DNA of 64,000 bases from assembly GCF_027497995.1 (NCBI RefSeq), contig NZ_JAODBT010000002.1, positions 558,001-622,000 of the forward strand, written 5' to 3'. Both the position numbers and the translations under genes were made by a program. This stretch comes from Stenotrophomonas sp. Iso1. Lineage in GTDB: Bacteria; Pseudomonadota; Gammaproteobacteria; Xanthomonadales; Xanthomonadaceae. The notes under the pieces are model-generated. The model made no database searches. It worked only from the letters and a program-made list of their open reading frames with translations, and was not told where the DNA came from. Below are positions 28,792 through 39,299 of this stretch, in pieces (within the stretch, counting starts at the first letter, position 1; each line of letters starts with the position of its first letter).

Positions 28792-30699
28792 TCAACTGGC
28801 TGCGCTCAAGGGCGCGGCGCTGTCCTTGAGCTTCGGCCAGCGCTTGAGGATGGCGTCGCGAATTCCGGCGGCGTCGATGCCGGCTTCGGCCAGCAGATCT
28901 TCGCGGCTGGCATGGTGCTGGAAGCTGTCCGGCAGGCCGAGGTGCAGCACCTGCATCAACACTGCTTCGGCATTGAGTAGTTCGGACACGCCGGAACCTG
29001 CGCCGCCTGCGACCACGTTGTCCTCGACAGTGACGAAACCTTCGTGGGTGCGGGCCAGTTCCAGCAGCATCGTCTTGTCCAGCGGCTTGATGAAACGCAT
29101 GTTGACCACGCTCAGGCCGAGTTCGCGACCCACCTGTTCGGCAGCGGTGAGGGTCGAGCCGAAGGCGAGGATGGCGATACGGCTGCCTTGATGCCGCAAC
29201 TGCGCCTTGCCGATTTCCAGTGTGGACAGATCCGTGCCGACGGCTGCACCCGGGCCGGTACCGCGCGGGTAGCGCACTGCGGCGGGGCCGTCGTACTGCA
29301 GGCCGGTGCTGAGCATCTGGCGGCATTCGGCTTCGTCGCCCGGTGCCATCACCACCATGTGCGGCACGCAGCGAAGGAAGCTCAGGTCGAGGTTGCCGGC
29401 GTGGGTCGCGCCGTCCGGGCCGACCACGCCCGCGCGGTCAATGGCAAACAGCACATCCAGCTTCTGCACGGCGACGTCATGCACCAGCTGGTCGTAGGCG
29501 CGCTGCAGGAACGTGGAGTAGATGGCGACGACCGGCTTGGAGCCCTGGGTTGCCATGCCGGCGGCCAGCGTCACTGCGTGCTGCTCGGCGATAGCCACGT
29601 CGAAGTAGCGTTCCGGGTATTCCTTGCTGAAGCGCACCAGGCCGGAGCCTTCGCGCATGGCCGGTGTGATGGCCAGCAGTTGCGGTTCGGCAGCGGCGGC
29701 GTCGCACAGCCAGTCACCGAAGATGTCGGTGTAGGTCGGCTTCTTCGGTGCGCTTTTGGTTGGCAGGCCTTTGCTTGGGTCGAATGGACCGACGGCGTGG
29801 TAGCCGATCTGGTCGTCTTCGGCCGGCTCGTAGCCTTTGCCCTTGGTGGTCATGATGTGCAGCAGCTGCGGGCCCTTGGTGTCCTTCAGACGCTTGAGGG
29901 TGGACAGCAACAGCGGCAGGTCATGGCCGTCGATGGGGCCGGTGTAATGGAAGCCCATCTGCTCGAAGGCGGTGGAGGGCACGAACATGCCTTTCCACTG
30001 TTCTTCCCAACGCTTGACGAAGCGTGCTGGCGGGCTGTGCTTGTCGCCGAGAATCTTCTTGCCACCTTCGCGCAACGCATTGAGCGTACGACTGGCGGTG
30101 GCGCGGCCGAGCATCTTGGTCAGCCCACCTACCGCTTCGGAGATGGACATGTTGTTGTCGTTGAGCACGACCAGCACGTTCGGCTCGTCGTCCATGCCGC
30201 CGGCGTGTGCCAGCGCTTCGAACGCCATGCCGGCGGTCATCGCGCCGTCGCCGATCACCGCGACCACCTTGCGGTCATCGCCCTGGCGTTGACGGGCAAT
30301 GGCCATGCCCAGTGCGGCGGAAATGGAGGTCGAGGAATGGCCGACCCCAAACGTGTCGTACTCGCTTTCCTCGCGCTTGGGGAAGGGCGCAACGCCATCC
30401 TTCTGCTTGACCGTGTGGATGCTGTCGCGACGGCCGGTGAGGATCTTGTGTGGGTAGGTCTGGTGGCCTACGTCCCACACCAGCTGATCAATTGGTGTGT
30501 TGAACAGGTAATGCAAGGCGACAGTAAGTTCGATCACCCCCAGACCGGCTGCGAAGTGACCGCCGCTCTTGCCGACTGATTCGATCAGGTAGGCACGCAG
30601 CTCGCCCGCTACCGCGCCCAGTTCGGTTTCATCGAACGTGCGCAGGTCGTCGGGATTCTGGACGCGCGAGAGGCGCGGATAGCAGGCAGAGTCGATCAT
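28792..30699 (-). CDS. dxs: 1-Deoxy-D-xylulose-5-phosphate synthase
   Basis: Dxs condenses pyruvate and glyceraldehyde 3-phosphate in the first step of the MEP isoprenoid pathway, and its product also feeds thiamine and pyridoxal synthesis. The 635-residue protein has the thiamine diphosphate motif [14 protein letters not shown] with [21 protein letters not shown], and the transketolase-like middle and C-terminal domains ([29 protein letters not shown]). The length is normal. It stands alone with its own terminator. Confidence 0.97.
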   Translation of the reverse strand: MIDSACYPRLSRVQNPDDLRTFDETELGAVAGELRAYLIESVGKSGGHFAAGLGVIELTVALHYLFNTPIDQLVWDVGHQTYPHKILTGRRDSIHTVKQKDGVAPFPKREESEYDTFGVGHSSTSISAALGMAIARQRQGDDRKVVAVIGDGAMTAGMAFEALAHAGGMDDEPNVLVVLNDNNMSISEAVGGLTKMLGRATASRTLNALREGGKKILGDKHSPPARFVKRWEEQWKGMFVPSTAFEQMGFHYTGPIDGHDLPLLLSTLKRLKDTKGPQLLHIMTTKGKGYEPAEDDQIGYHAVGPFDPSKGLPTKSAPKKPTYTDIFGDWLCDAAAAEPQLLAITPAMREGSGLVRFSKEYPERYFDVAIAEQHAVTLAAGMATQGSKPVVAIYSTFLQRAYDQLVHDVAVQKLDVLFAIDRAGVVGPDGATHAGNLDLSFLRCVPHMVVMAPGDEAECRQMLSTGLQYDGPAAVRYPRGTGPGAAVGTDLSTLEIGKAQLRHQGSRIAILAFGSTLTAAEQVGRELGLSVVNMRFIKPLDKTMLLELARTHEGFVTVEDNVVAGGAGSGVSELLNAEAVLMQVLHLGLPDSFQHHASREDLLAEAGIDAAGIRDAILKRWPKLKDSAAPLSAAS

Positions 30700-30886
30700 T
30701 TTCTTCGTGTTTCAAGCGAATCGGTATTTTGGCCGCCAACCGGGGGTGGGGCAAGCAAAGCGCGGCCTTTGTGAGGAGTAGATGACGGAGATTGGAGCCA
30801 ATCTGAAGTGTCAGTTCAGGTTGGCATCTGCGGTGACGTGTTTTTGGCGTTTGCACGCGAATGAAACAGGCAGTGACGGGCGCTTC

Positions 30887-31552
30887 TCAGGCGCTGCGGC
30901 GCAACGCGTTCTTGGGCAGCTGCGCCTTCAGGAACGCCATCTGGTCGGCCAGGATATTGCGATTGGACAGGATCAGATGTTCGATCCAGCTGGGCCGGTA
31001 GGGCACGGCGAGCAGTGGCATGTTGGCCTGCTGCGGGGTGCGGTTGCTTTTGCGTGAATTGCAGTGGAAGCAGGCGCTGACCACGTTCTCCCAAGTGTCC
31101 AGCCCACCTTTGGAGATAGGCATGACGTGGTCGCGGGTGAGGTGCGGGCGGCTGAACTGGTGCCCGCAGTACAGGCAGAGCTGCGCGTCGCGGGCAAACA
31201 GCGCGGTATTGGTCAGGTTGGGCGTGGGCGCAATGGCGCGCGAACGGGCAAAGCCACGCGAGGCGATGATCGGATGCAGGTCGAGGCCGCTGCGTAGGCC
31301 GCTGTCGCGATTGGTGGCGCCGTGGATGTGCAGACAGGGGTCGCCCAGCGTCCAGGCCACTGCGTCACGCACGTAAAGGCAGGCGGCATCCTGCCAGTTG
31401 ATCCAGTCCAGCACCCGGCCATGCGCGTCCAGTGACAGCAGTCGCACGGAACCCAGGCGGTGAAGTGGCGGCGGAAGCGAAAACCCGGCCAGCGGAGCAG
31501 TGGTGTCGGCTCCGGTATCGATCAGACTACGCGGTGTAGTGTCTGTCTCCAT
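30887..31552 (-). CDS. HNH endonuclease-family protein
   Basis: The 221-residue protein has a C-terminal HNH nuclease fold: CLYCG, then LTRDHVMPISKGGLDTWENVVSAC, then FHCNSRKSNRTP. The zinc-binding Cys pairs and the DH and N residues of the beta-beta-alpha metal site are all present. The N-terminal 100 residues (SVRLLSLDAHGRVLDWINWQDA) resemble chromosomal HNH proteins widespread in Proteobacteria, so this is probably a housekeeping nuclease rather than part of a mobile element. It precedes dxs on the same strand. Confidence 0.85.
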   Translation of the reverse strand: METDTTPRSLIDTGADTTAPLAGFSLPPPLHRLGSVRLLSLDAHGRVLDWINWQDAACLYVRDAVAWTLGDPCLHIHGATNRDSGLRSGLDLHPIIASRGFARSRAIAPTPNLTNTALFARDAQLCLYCGHQFSRPHLTRDHVMPISKGGLDTWENVVSACFHCNSRKSNRTPQQANMPLLAVPYRPSWIEHLILSNRNILADQMAFLKAQLPKNALRRSA

Positions 31553-31694
31553 CGGGAAAACAGCTTATACACGAAGCGTGACAATTTGTGTAAATGCGAA
31601 GCAGTTGGGGGAGTGGGCGACGTGGGCGGCGCCGCAAAAGTTGCCGACTGAAGTGAAGAAGCAGTCCTCGCCTGAATCCCCGTGTCGAGCCCGG

Positions 31695-31716
31695 GCCCTT
31701 GCGCTGGCGCAAGGGC
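31695..31716. terminator. Perfect inverted repeat, probable terminator
   Basis: GCCCTTGCGC and GCGCAAGGGC are separated by only TG, in the gap between the HNH gene and the 3' end of the acyl-CoA dehydrogenase gene. It has a weak T-rich tail on the plus strand. Confidence 0.45.
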
Positions 31717-31803
31717 ATTTGACGGGCAGCGAACGTGCCGTTCGCAATCTGCCCCTGCTGCCCGGTTTGCGGGAGAGGGGCTTGGGATTGCTGCTGCGTG
31801 GGT

Positions 31804-33594
31804 TTAGTCGCCGAAGCGGACCGAATCCATTGCCATCAGCGACTCGGCGCCGCTTTCCATGCTGGCGGCGTGGGTGAGGGTGCGCGGCAGCACGCGGGCG
31901 AAGTAGAAACGCGCGGTTTCCAGCTTGGCCTGTTTAAAGCTGTCGGTATGACCGGAGGTCTGCGTGGCGACCACGGCGCGAGCCCACCAGTAAGCCAGGG
32001 CCACGTAGCCGCTGTAGAACAGGTAGTCCCAGCTGGCTGCGCCCAATTCTTCCGGATTGGCGGCAGCGCGCTGCAGTACGTTCACCGTCAGCTTGCCCCA
32101 TTCCTTGGACTTGGCGCCCAGCACTGGCAGGAACTCCGCCACGGCCGGGTTGTTGGCGTTGTCGGCGATGAACTGCTCAACCTCGGCCAGGAACAACTTC
32201 AGCCCCGCACCTTGCGAGGCTGCGGTCTTGCGCCCGATCAGGTCCAGTGCCTGGATGCCGGTGGTGCCTTCGTACAAAGTGGTGATGCGTGCATCGCGGG
32301 CGAACTGCTCCATGCCGTGCTCGGCGATGTAGCCATGGCCGCCAAAAACCTGCTGGCCGTTGTAGGTGGCTTCAATGCTCCACTCGGTGAGGCAGGCCTT
32401 GACGATCGGGGTCAGGAAGCTGACCAGCGTGTCGGCGTCGGCGCGGGCCTTTTCGTCGCTGGCATGCTGCGCGGCATCAAGCTGGGTGTAAGCGTGGGCG
32501 GCGAGCAGGCGGCCGCCTTCGGTCAGTGCCTTGGTGGTCAGCAGCATGCGACGCACGTCCGGCTGGACGATGATCGGGTCGGCCGGCTTGTCCGGCAGTG
32601 CCGGGCCCTTGGGTGAGCGCGACTGCAGGCGGTCACGCGCATACGCCAGTGCACCCTGATAAGCGCGCTCGGATTGCGCCAGGCCTTGCACGCCAACGCC
32701 GAGGCGGGCGGAGTTCATCATCACGAACATCGCCATCAGGCCCTTGTGCGGCTGGCCGACGAGGTAACCTTCGGCGCCGTCGAAATTCATCACGCAGGTG
32801 GACGAGCCGTGGATGCCCATCTTGTGCTCAAGCGCGCCGCAGCGCAGCGCGTTGCGTTCGCCCTGTGAGCCATCGCGGGCCACCTTGAACTTGGGAGTGA
32901 CGAACAGCGAGATGCCCTTCGGACCGGCTGGGGCATCAGGCAGCTTGGCCAGCACCAGATGCACGATGTTGTCGCTGAGGTCGTGCTCGCCGGCAGTGAT
33001 GAAAATCTTGGTGCCGGTGATCGAATAACTACCGTCTGCATTCGGCTCAGCGCGGGTCTTGAGCAGGCCAAGGTCGGTGCCGGCGTGCGGTTCGGTCAGG
33101 CACATGGTGCCGGTCCAGTTGCCGGCTACCAGCGGCTTGAGGAAAGCTTCCTTCTGCCAGTCCTCGCCGTAATGCTTGAGTGCTTCCACCGCGCCGTGCG
33201 ACAGCATTGGGAACAGGCTCCAGGCCAGGTTGGCCGACGACACCATTTCGCTCAGTGCCATGCCCAGTGTGCCCGGCATGCCCTGGCCGCCGAACTCCGG
33301 CGATGCGGTCAGGCCGGTCCAGCCGCCGTCAACGAACTGTGCATAGGCTTCCTTGAAGCCCGGTGCGGTGGTGACGTCGCCGGTGGCCTTGTCGAGCTTG
33401 CAGCCAGTTTCATCGCCAATGGCGTTCAGCGGCGCCAGCACGGCGGTGCTGAAACGGGCGGCTTCTTCCAGTACGGCGTCGATGACATCGGCGCTGGCGT
33501 CTTCAAGACCCATCGCGGCAAACAGGGATTCAGCCTTGAGCACGTCGTGCAGGGCGAAGCGGAGGTCGGTAACGGGGGCTTTGTAGTTGCTCAT
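31804..33594 (-). CDS. Acyl-CoA dehydrogenase (large FadE-like type)
   Basis: The flavoprotein oxidises acyl-CoA to the trans-2-enoyl-CoA in the first step of beta-oxidation. From 33594 (MSNYKAPVTDLRFALHDVL) it has 596 residues, with a short N-terminal helical domain, the acyl-CoA dehydrogenase core (MCLTEPHAGTDLGLL, the FAD-binding GTKIFITAGEHD, YEGTTGIQALDLIGRK) and a C-terminal extra domain, as in long-chain or aryl-acyl dehydrogenases. The frame upstream of 33594 is a shadow of the next gene. A lipoprotein gene lies 40 nt upstream on the same strand. Confidence 0.92.
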   Translation of the reverse strand: MSNYKAPVTDLRFALHDVLKAESLFAAMGLEDASADVIDAVLEEAARFSTAVLAPLNAIGDETGCKLDKATGDVTTAPGFKEAYAQFVDGGWTGLTASPEFGGQGMPGTLGMALSEMVSSANLAWSLFPMLSHGAVEALKHYGEDWQKEAFLKPLVAGNWTGTMCLTEPHAGTDLGLLKTRAEPNADGSYSITGTKIFITAGEHDLSDNIVHLVLAKLPDAPAGPKGISLFVTPKFKVARDGSQGERNALRCGALEHKMGIHGSSTCVMNFDGAEGYLVGQPHKGLMAMFVMMNSARLGVGVQGLAQSERAYQGALAYARDRLQSRSPKGPALPDKPADPIIVQPDVRRMLLTTKALTEGGRLLAAHAYTQLDAAQHASDEKARADADTLVSFLTPIVKACLTEWSIEATYNGQQVFGGHGYIAEHGMEQFARDARITTLYEGTTGIQALDLIGRKTAASQGAGLKLFLAEVEQFIADNANNPAVAEFLPVLGAKSKEWGKLTVNVLQRAAANPEELGAASWDYLFYSGYVALAYWWARAVVATQTSGHTDSFKQAKLETARFYFARVLPRTLTHAASMESGAESLMAMDSVRFGD

Positions 33595-33634
33595 CAGAAC
33601 GATCTCGAACGATGCGGGAAACGGGGTTGGCAGC

Positions 33635-34111
33635 TCAGCGCAGCACGCCGGGTAGACCCGGTGCCTGGTTGAGACTGTTGCGGGATTTGACCTCGAAGCT
33701 GCGCTGCTTCTTCTCTTCCGGTGTGGCACTGATGGTGCCTTCCAGTTCGTAGAACAGCGAGCGGCCGCCGGCCAGGGAATCGGCCATCACGATGCGGGCC
33801 GAGGACGCCGGCTGCAGGTGGACCTTGATGACATCGGCCGATTCTGGGCCGATCGACAGGGCCGGCGTGGCGCTGAGCGTGCCGGCGCTTTCATCGCCGA
33901 CCTTGACTGTCAGCGAGACCGTGTCAAAGCGCATCGGCATGGAGCTGTAATTGCGCAGGCGCAGCTCGACATCCCAGCTGCCGTCATTGCCGACGGTGAG
34001 CTGCTGGATGCTGGCGGCTGGTTCCGACACGCGCTTGACCGCTCCACCGCCACAGGCAGCAAGGGCAAGCGTGAGCGCGGTGATCAGGACGTACTTGGGG
34101 CGAAAGCGCAT
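33635..34111 (-). CDS. Hypothetical lipoprotein, LEA14-like
   Basis: The 158-residue protein has a lipoprotein signal (VLITALTLALAACGGG, lipobox LAAC) and a beta-rich domain (DVELRLRNYSSMPMRFDTVSLTVKVGD) like the WHy/LEA14 fold that occurs in bacterial lipoproteins. It is likely anchored to the periplasmic side of the outer or inner membrane. The function is unknown. It is divergent from the TonB receptor and upstream of the acyl-CoA dehydrogenase. Confidence 0.8.
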   Translation of the reverse strand: MRFRPKYVLITALTLALAACGGGAVKRVSEPAASIQQLTVGNDGSWDVELRLRNYSSMPMRFDTVSLTVKVGDESAGTLSATPALSIGPESADVIKVHLQPASSARIVMADSLAGGRSLFYELEGTISATPEEKKQRSFEVKSRNSLNQAPGLPGVLR

Positions 34112-34302
34112 GTGGCGCGGACCTCCGATCCGGGTAAGTTGTCGCCGAAGGATACTACGGCGTATGGCGGGCTGCGCGAGCGCAGGTATGCAAACCTGGG
34201 AAACAATGTGCGCGTCGCATGGCGGAACCTGCGCGCCCGTGCATCAAAGCATGCAAGGGGCAGTAGTTGCCGCTTTTCGCGACATTTTCTGGGGATACAT
34301 CA

Positions 34303-37300
34303 ATGCGTTCATTCAAGTTGTTGCCGCTTGCAAGCGCTATCCGCGGCGGTTTGGCAGTCGTGGCCCTGTGTACCGCCGTTCCGGCGCTGGCAGCGCCACC
34401 GCAGTTCGATATCGATGCGGGCAACATCGAGGATGTACTTCCTGAATTCGCCCGCCAGGCGGGCATTCAGATCATTGCACCGGCACATTCGGGCGCACAG
34501 GGGCGCATGGCGGTGGCCCAGCTTAAAGGCCAGATGGACGCACGCCAGGCGCTGAGCCGGCTGCTGGACGGCACCGGCTTGACCGTGGCCTCGGACGATG
34601 GCCGCACCATCACCCTGCGCGCGGCCTCGCCGATGCTTGCGTCGCTGGGTGGGCTGGGCGGGCTGGGCCTGACCCAGGCGGCTCAGACCGAGCCGGTGGC
34701 CGCCGAACCGGCAGCGCCGGCCAATCCGAACGTAAGCACGCTGGACCAGATCACCGTGGTCGGCAGCCAGATCAAGGGCAGCAAGTCGGCCGCGATCCTG
34801 CCGGTGACCACATTGCAGGCCGAGCAGATCGAAGCCACCGGCGCGGTGTCCGGTGATGACCTGTACCGCTCGATCCCGCAGATGGGCGACGTGTCCTTCA
34901 GCGGCACCAATGGCGGCAACAGCTCCAATTACGCGCGTGGCGACATTGCCTCGGTCAACCTGCGTGGCCTGGGCGTGGGCAATACCCTGCTGCTGATCAA
35001 CGGCCGCCGTACCGTCGTGCATCCGATGAGCCAGGCCGACGGCAATCTGGTGCCGGTGCTGACCTACAACGCCAACGCGGTGCCAGTGTCCAACTTGCGC
35101 CGAGTGGAAGTGCTGCTCGATGGCGCTGCGGCGATCTACGGCACCGATGCGGTGGCCGGCGTGGTCAACAACGTGCTGCGCGACGACATGGACGGCGGCA
35201 CCATCAGTGTGCAGAAGGGCTTCGGTGAAGGGACCGACCTGAGCGATGTCGGCGTCAATGGCATGTGGGGCAAGAACTCCGAAGACCTGCGCTCCAACAT
35301 CACCATTGCGTTCAATTACTACAACACCACTGGCTTGAACTCGCTGGACCAGGATTGGACGCGCGATGGCAACCGTGCCGCCGATTTCATGGGTACGCCG
35401 TTTGAAGGCTTGCCCGGCGTGGACAACCGCAACACCAACAGTCCCTGGGGCAATTTCACTGCCAATGGCCCACGGGTTTCGCGCAACGGCACCTGGCTGA
35501 CCACCGCCGCCGGTGCCTTCCATGTGCAGCCGACCACCAATAGCGGCTGCGGCGCGACCATCGCCGATGGCGTATGCGTGCAGTCCGGCAGCAAGGCCAC
35601 CTCGGGCGTCGACGCCAACCTGCGTGACAACCAGCAGTCGCAGCACCCGCTGTCGATCACCCCGGATGTGCGCCGCCTCAACCTGTTTGTCACCGGCAAG
35701 CACGACTTTGACAACGGCATTTCGTTCTTCAGCGAAGCCGGCCTGTACAACTCGCGTGCCTACAGCCTGCAGAACGGCGTCAACACCATCACCGCGCTGC
35801 CGATGACAGTGGCTGCGAGCAATTACTGGAACCCGTTTGGTGCGATGTACCTGCCGGACGGCTCGCTCAACCCGAACCGCCTGCAGGGCTTGAACGTCGG
35901 CCAGGATGGCGTGCCAGTCACCATCACCAGCTATCGCTTCGAGCGCCCGACCCGTATCGAGGTCAACAACACCCAGGTCCGTGCCTTGGCTGGCCTGCGT
36001 GGTTTCCACTACGGCTTTGACTGGGAAAGCGCCGCGCTGTACTCCAAGGCCAAGGTCAAGGACACGCAGGATGCGGTGAGCATGTCGTTGTTCCAGCAGG
36101 CATTGGCTAACCCGACTGCGAGTGCTTACAACCCGTTCTGCGGTGGCTGCAACGACTGGGACAAGCTGGACCAGTTTTTCTACAAGGCCAAGCGTACGGC
36201 CCAAACCGAGCTGTTCCTGTGGGACTTCAAGGTCTCGCGTCCGGACCTGTTCAAGACCTGGGCCGGTGAGGTGGGCATGGCAGCCGGTTTCGAGATCCGT
36301 CACGAAACCCAGAGCGATGATCGCGACTCACGCGTCGACGGCTCGGTGACCTTCACCGACGCCATCACCGGTGTGGCATACCCCAGCGACATGTACGGCG
36401 TGAGCCCGACCCCGGACACCTACGGTTCGCGTACGGTTGCCGGTTTGTTCGCCGAGTTCTCGGTGCCGTTGGTGTCGCCGGAAATGAATGTGCCGCTGGT
36501 GCGTTCGCTGGACCTGCAGTTGGCCGGCCGTGCCGAGCGCTACAACGACTTCGGCAATGTCGCCAAGCCGAAGGTGGCGCTGGGTTGGCAGATCTTCGAC
36601 GGCCTGACGCTGCGCTCGTCATGGGCAAAGGGTTTCCGTGCACCGAACCTGGAGCAGATCAACGCCACGGTGGTGAGCCGTTCCAACAACCGCACCGATT
36701 ACATCCAGTGCGAGGCCGATGCGCGTAGCGGTGCGCAGGCGTCGGTTGCCGGTTGCGGCGGCTACACGTATTCGACCACCGCGCGTCGCTCTGGCAACCC
36801 GGACCTGAAGCCAGAAACCTCCACCAATACCAGCGCCGGTCTGGTGTTCCAGCCGCGCTTCATCCCGGAGAACTACGGCCGTTTCACCTTCGCGGTGGAT
36901 TACTACAAGTATGAGCAGGAAGGCATCATCGGCCTGTTCGGCGAAGGCAACGCGCTGATCCTGGATTACATCCTGCGCCAGCAGGGCGGCAGCAACGCCG
37001 CCGTCGTGCGTGCCGATGCCACTGCCGACGAGATTGCACGCTTCGCCGGGACTGGACTCAGCCCGGCTGGCAAGGTGCTTTACGTCACTGACCAGTACGT
37101 CAATCTGGAGCCGCAGACGCTGCGTGGCGTGGATTACAACTTCAGCTGGAATTCGCCGGAAACCCGCATCGGCCGTTTTGATGTGTCGGTTACCGGTACG
37201 CACCTGATCGAGTTCTATCGCCAGCGTTCACCGGCGCTGCAGGCGTTGGAGGATGCCAAGGCCAGCGGCTTGGTGGATCCGTCCATCCGCATCACCGGCG

Positions 37301-37659
37301 GTGGTGATCTGATTGGCAACGGCGGCAACCCGGAATGGAAGTGGGCCAGTACGTTGACGTGGCGTTACCAGCAACTGTCGGTGGGCGCCACCGCGCGTTA
37401 CGCCAGCTCCTATGTTGAGAATGGTCTGACATTGGCCGACGGCACGCCGTGGACGGTCAAGTCGCAGACGCTGGCCAATGCGTTCGTGAAGTACGACTTC
37501 GAACGCGAAGGCTGGCTCCAGGGTGTGTCGCTGAAGGTGGGTGCCAATAACCTCGCCAACAAGCGCCCGCCGGTGTCGGATGACGTGTTTGGATATCCGT
37601 CCGGCGTGTACCAGGCGTATCCGCGCTATTGGTACGTCAACGTCAGCAAGGCGTTCTGA
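34303..37659 (+). CDS. TonB-dependent receptor/transducer with STN signalling domain
   Basis: The 1118-residue outer-membrane receptor begins with a signal peptide (about 1-28), then an STN domain (about 31-85, PPQFDIDAGNIEDVLPEFARQAGI) that signals to FecR. A linker, a plug (ITVVGSQIKGSKSAAILPV, LLINGRRTVVHP) and a 22-strand barrel ending in YWYVNVSKAF with terminal Phe follow. The start at 34303 gives MRSFKLLPLA. It belongs to the large TonB receptors frequent in Xanthomonadaceae. A sigma factor, FecR and three hydrolases follow, so the ligand is likely a peptide or amide compound rather than only iron. Confidence 0.93.
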   Translation: MRSFKLLPLASAIRGGLAVVALCTAVPALAAPPQFDIDAGNIEDVLPEFARQAGIQIIAPAHSGAQGRMAVAQLKGQMDARQALSRLLDGTGLTVASDDGRTITLRAASPMLASLGGLGGLGLTQAAQTEPVAAEPAAPANPNVSTLDQITVVGSQIKGSKSAAILPVTTLQAEQIEATGAVSGDDLYRSIPQMGDVSFSGTNGGNSSNYARGDIASVNLRGLGVGNTLLLINGRRTVVHPMSQADGNLVPVLTYNANAVPVSNLRRVEVLLDGAAAIYGTDAVAGVVNNVLRDDMDGGTISVQKGFGEGTDLSDVGVNGMWGKNSEDLRSNITIAFNYYNTTGLNSLDQDWTRDGNRAADFMGTPFEGLPGVDNRNTNSPWGNFTANGPRVSRNGTWLTTAAGAFHVQPTTNSGCGATIADGVCVQSGSKATSGVDANLRDNQQSQHPLSITPDVRRLNLFVTGKHDFDNGISFFSEAGLYNSRAYSLQNGVNTITALPMTVAASNYWNPFGAMYLPDGSLNPNRLQGLNVGQDGVPVTITSYRFERPTRIEVNNTQVRALAGLRGFHYGFDWESAALYSKAKVKDTQDAVSMSLFQQALANPTASAYNPFCGGCNDWDKLDQFFYKAKRTAQTELFLWDFKVSRPDLFKTWAGEVGMAAGFEIRHETQSDDRDSRVDGSVTFTDAITGVAYPSDMYGVSPTPDTYGSRTVAGLFAEFSVPLVSPEMNVPLVRSLDLQLAGRAERYNDFGNVAKPKVALGWQIFDGLTLRSSWAKGFRAPNLEQINATVVSRSNNRTDYIQCEADARSGAQASVAGCGGYTYSTTARRSGNPDLKPETSTNTSAGLVFQPRFIPENYGRFTFAVDYYKYEQEGIIGLFGEGNALILDYILRQQGGSNAAVVRADATADEIARFAGTGLSPAGKVLYVTDQYVNLEPQTLRGVDYNFSWNSPETRIGRFDVSVTGTHLIEFYRQRSPALQALEDAKASGLVDPSIRITGGGDLIGNGGNPEWKWASTLTWRYQQLSVGATARYASSYVENGLTLADGTPWTVKSQTLANAFVKYDFEREGWLQGVSLKVGANNLANKRPPVSDDVFGYPSGVYQAYPRYWYVNVSKAF

Positions 37660-37720
37660 TGACGTTGCGTGCCGCAAGCAACATGGCCCGGCAGTTGCCG
37701 GGCATCGGCCAGGCGCTGTC

Positions 37721-38308
37721 ATGACGGCAGCGCAGGCGAAAGAGCGGGCGTTGTGGCTGGCCGAGCACGTGCTGCCCTGCGAGCCGGCGCTGCGCAATTG
37801 GTTGCAGCGCCGGTTGTCGGTGCGTCAGGACGCCGATGACGTGGTCCAAGAGACCTACGCGATCCTGGCGGGGATGCCGGATGTGTCGCACGTTCGCCAG
37901 CCGCGTGCCTACGTCTACTCGGTAGCGCAATCGGTGGTTCTGCAACAGTTGAGACGCGCGCAGGTGGTGTCGATCGAGGCTGTGGCCGAGATCGACCACG
38001 TCGCCATCAGCGGCGATGAGGTATGCCCGGAGCGCACCGCATCCTCTCGGCAGGAACTGGCGCGTATCGGTGCATTGATTGACGGCCTGCCCGACAAATG
38101 CCGTGAAGCCTTCGTGCTGCGGCGAGTGGAGGGTTACTCGCAGCGCGAGATCGCGCAGCGCATGCAGATAAGCGAGAACACCGTGGAGAAACACATCTGC
38201 AAAGGCATTCGGGTATTGATGGAAGCGATGAAGCGCGATGACAACGGGACGAAGCAGGGCAAGGATCAGCCTGATGCAGGAGAAACATGGCATGCGCGCA
38301 AACGCTGA
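37721..38308 (+). CDS. FecI-like ECF sigma factor
   Basis: The 195-residue protein starts at 37721 (MTAAQAKERALWLAEH). Region 2 has RQDADDVVQETYAIL and region 4 has LPDKCREAFVLRRVEGYSQREIAQ with an HTH, the FecI-type pattern. It should transcribe the receptor gene when FecR is triggered. It lies 61 nt after the receptor and overlaps the FecR start by 35 nt. The receptor-first order is different from the E. coli fecIR-fecA arrangement. Confidence 0.92.
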   Translation: MTAAQAKERALWLAEHVLPCEPALRNWLQRRLSVRQDADDVVQETYAILAGMPDVSHVRQPRAYVYSVAQSVVLQQLRRAQVVSIEAVAEIDHVAISGDEVCPERTASSRQELARIGALIDGLPDKCREAFVLRRVEGYSQREIAQRMQISENTVEKHICKGIRVLMEAMKRDDNGTKQGKDQPDAGETWHARKR

Positions 38309-39299
38309 TAACGGGATTGATGACATTGCCGCGGCTTGGGTGGCGCGCGAGGACCGCGCACCGCTGACGCCAGCGGCCGTCGCAGAGCGCGATGTCTGGC
38401 TGCAGGCCGACAGTCGCCATTTCGGTGCATACGCCCGCGCCCACGCGGTGCTGGCACGGACCGATCGTGCGCGCGCGCTGTCGGCCGGCGATATGGACCG
38501 TGCGTTTACCGCGCGGGTACCCGTGCGGCGTGCACGGCGGCTGTTCAAATGGGCGGCGGGCATTGCGGCAATGGTCAGCCTGCTGGCGATCGGTGTGCAT
38601 CGCCAGGATGACGGCGCCGAGTACTACGCCACACGCAAGGGAGAGATCCTGCGCGTGCCGCTGCAGGATGGGTCAGCGATCACGCTGGATTCGGATTCGC
38701 AGGTACGGGTGAGCTATAGCGACAAGCGTCGCGATATCCGCCTGCTGCAAGGTGAGGCGTTGTTTGATGTCGCCAAGAACCCGGGGCGGCCGTTCGTGGT
38801 GCGCGCCGAGGAGACCGATGTCACCGCCGTGGGTACCAGTTTCGCGGTGAGTCTCACTGAGCGCCGCAGTGGTGGCGTGGAAGTGCTGGTGCGCGAAGGC
38901 GTGGTGGATGTGGCTGACGTGCAGGGTGCGGTGGCGCCGACACGGCTGGTGGCCAACTACCGTGCGCTGGCCAATCGCAGCCACGGCATCCGTATCGAGC
39001 CGGTACTCAGCGAAGACCTGCAGCAGCAGTTGGCTTGGCGCGAAGGGATGCTGTCCTTCAATGGAGACACCTTGTCAGTGGCGGCCGCACAGTTCCTGCG
39101 CTACAGCGACACGCGCATCATCATTGACGACCCATTGGTGGGGAGCCGCCGCATCGTTGGGTTGTACTCGGCCAGCGATCCGCTCGGCTTTGCCCGCAGC
39201 GTTGGGTTGAGCCTGGGATTGGTGGTGGAGCAGCGCGGCAATGAAGTCCGCCTGCGCTCACCGGAAGCCGCGCCGCACGTGGCGGGGTCCTTGCAATGA
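38274..39299 (+). CDS. FecR-like anti-sigma / signal transducer
   Basis: The 341-residue protein has a cytoplasmic N-terminal sigma-binding domain (DNGIDDIAAAWVAREDR), one membrane helix (about 96-114), a FecR domain (YATRKGEILRVPLQDGSAITL) and a C-terminal DUF4974/STN-like domain (RYSDTRIIIDDPLVGSRRIVGLYS) that contacts the receptor's STN domain. The start at 38274 is chosen near the end of the sigma gene; ATG at 38292 is an alternative. It overlaps the next gene by 4 nt. Confidence 0.9.
   Translation: MQEKHGMRANADNGIDDIAAAWVAREDRAPLTPAAVAERDVWLQADSRHFGAYARAHAVLARTDRARALSAGDMDRAFTARVPVRRARRLFKWAAGIAAMVSLLAIGVHRQDDGAEYYATRKGEILRVPLQDGSAITLDSDSQVRVSYSDKRRDIRLLQGEALFDVAKNPGRPFVVRAEETDVTAVGTSFAVSLTERRSGGVEVLVREGVVDVADVQGAVAPTRLVANYRALANRSHGIRIEPVLSEDLQQQLAWREGMLSFNGDTLSVAAAQFLRYSDTRIIIDDPLVGSRRIVGLYSASDPLGFARSVGLSLGLVVEQRGNEVRLRSPEAAPHVAGSLQ

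Noticed and set aside
34309..36303. 664-codon open frame antisense to the TonB receptor
   Set aside because: Composition-driven; the receptor has all domain signatures.
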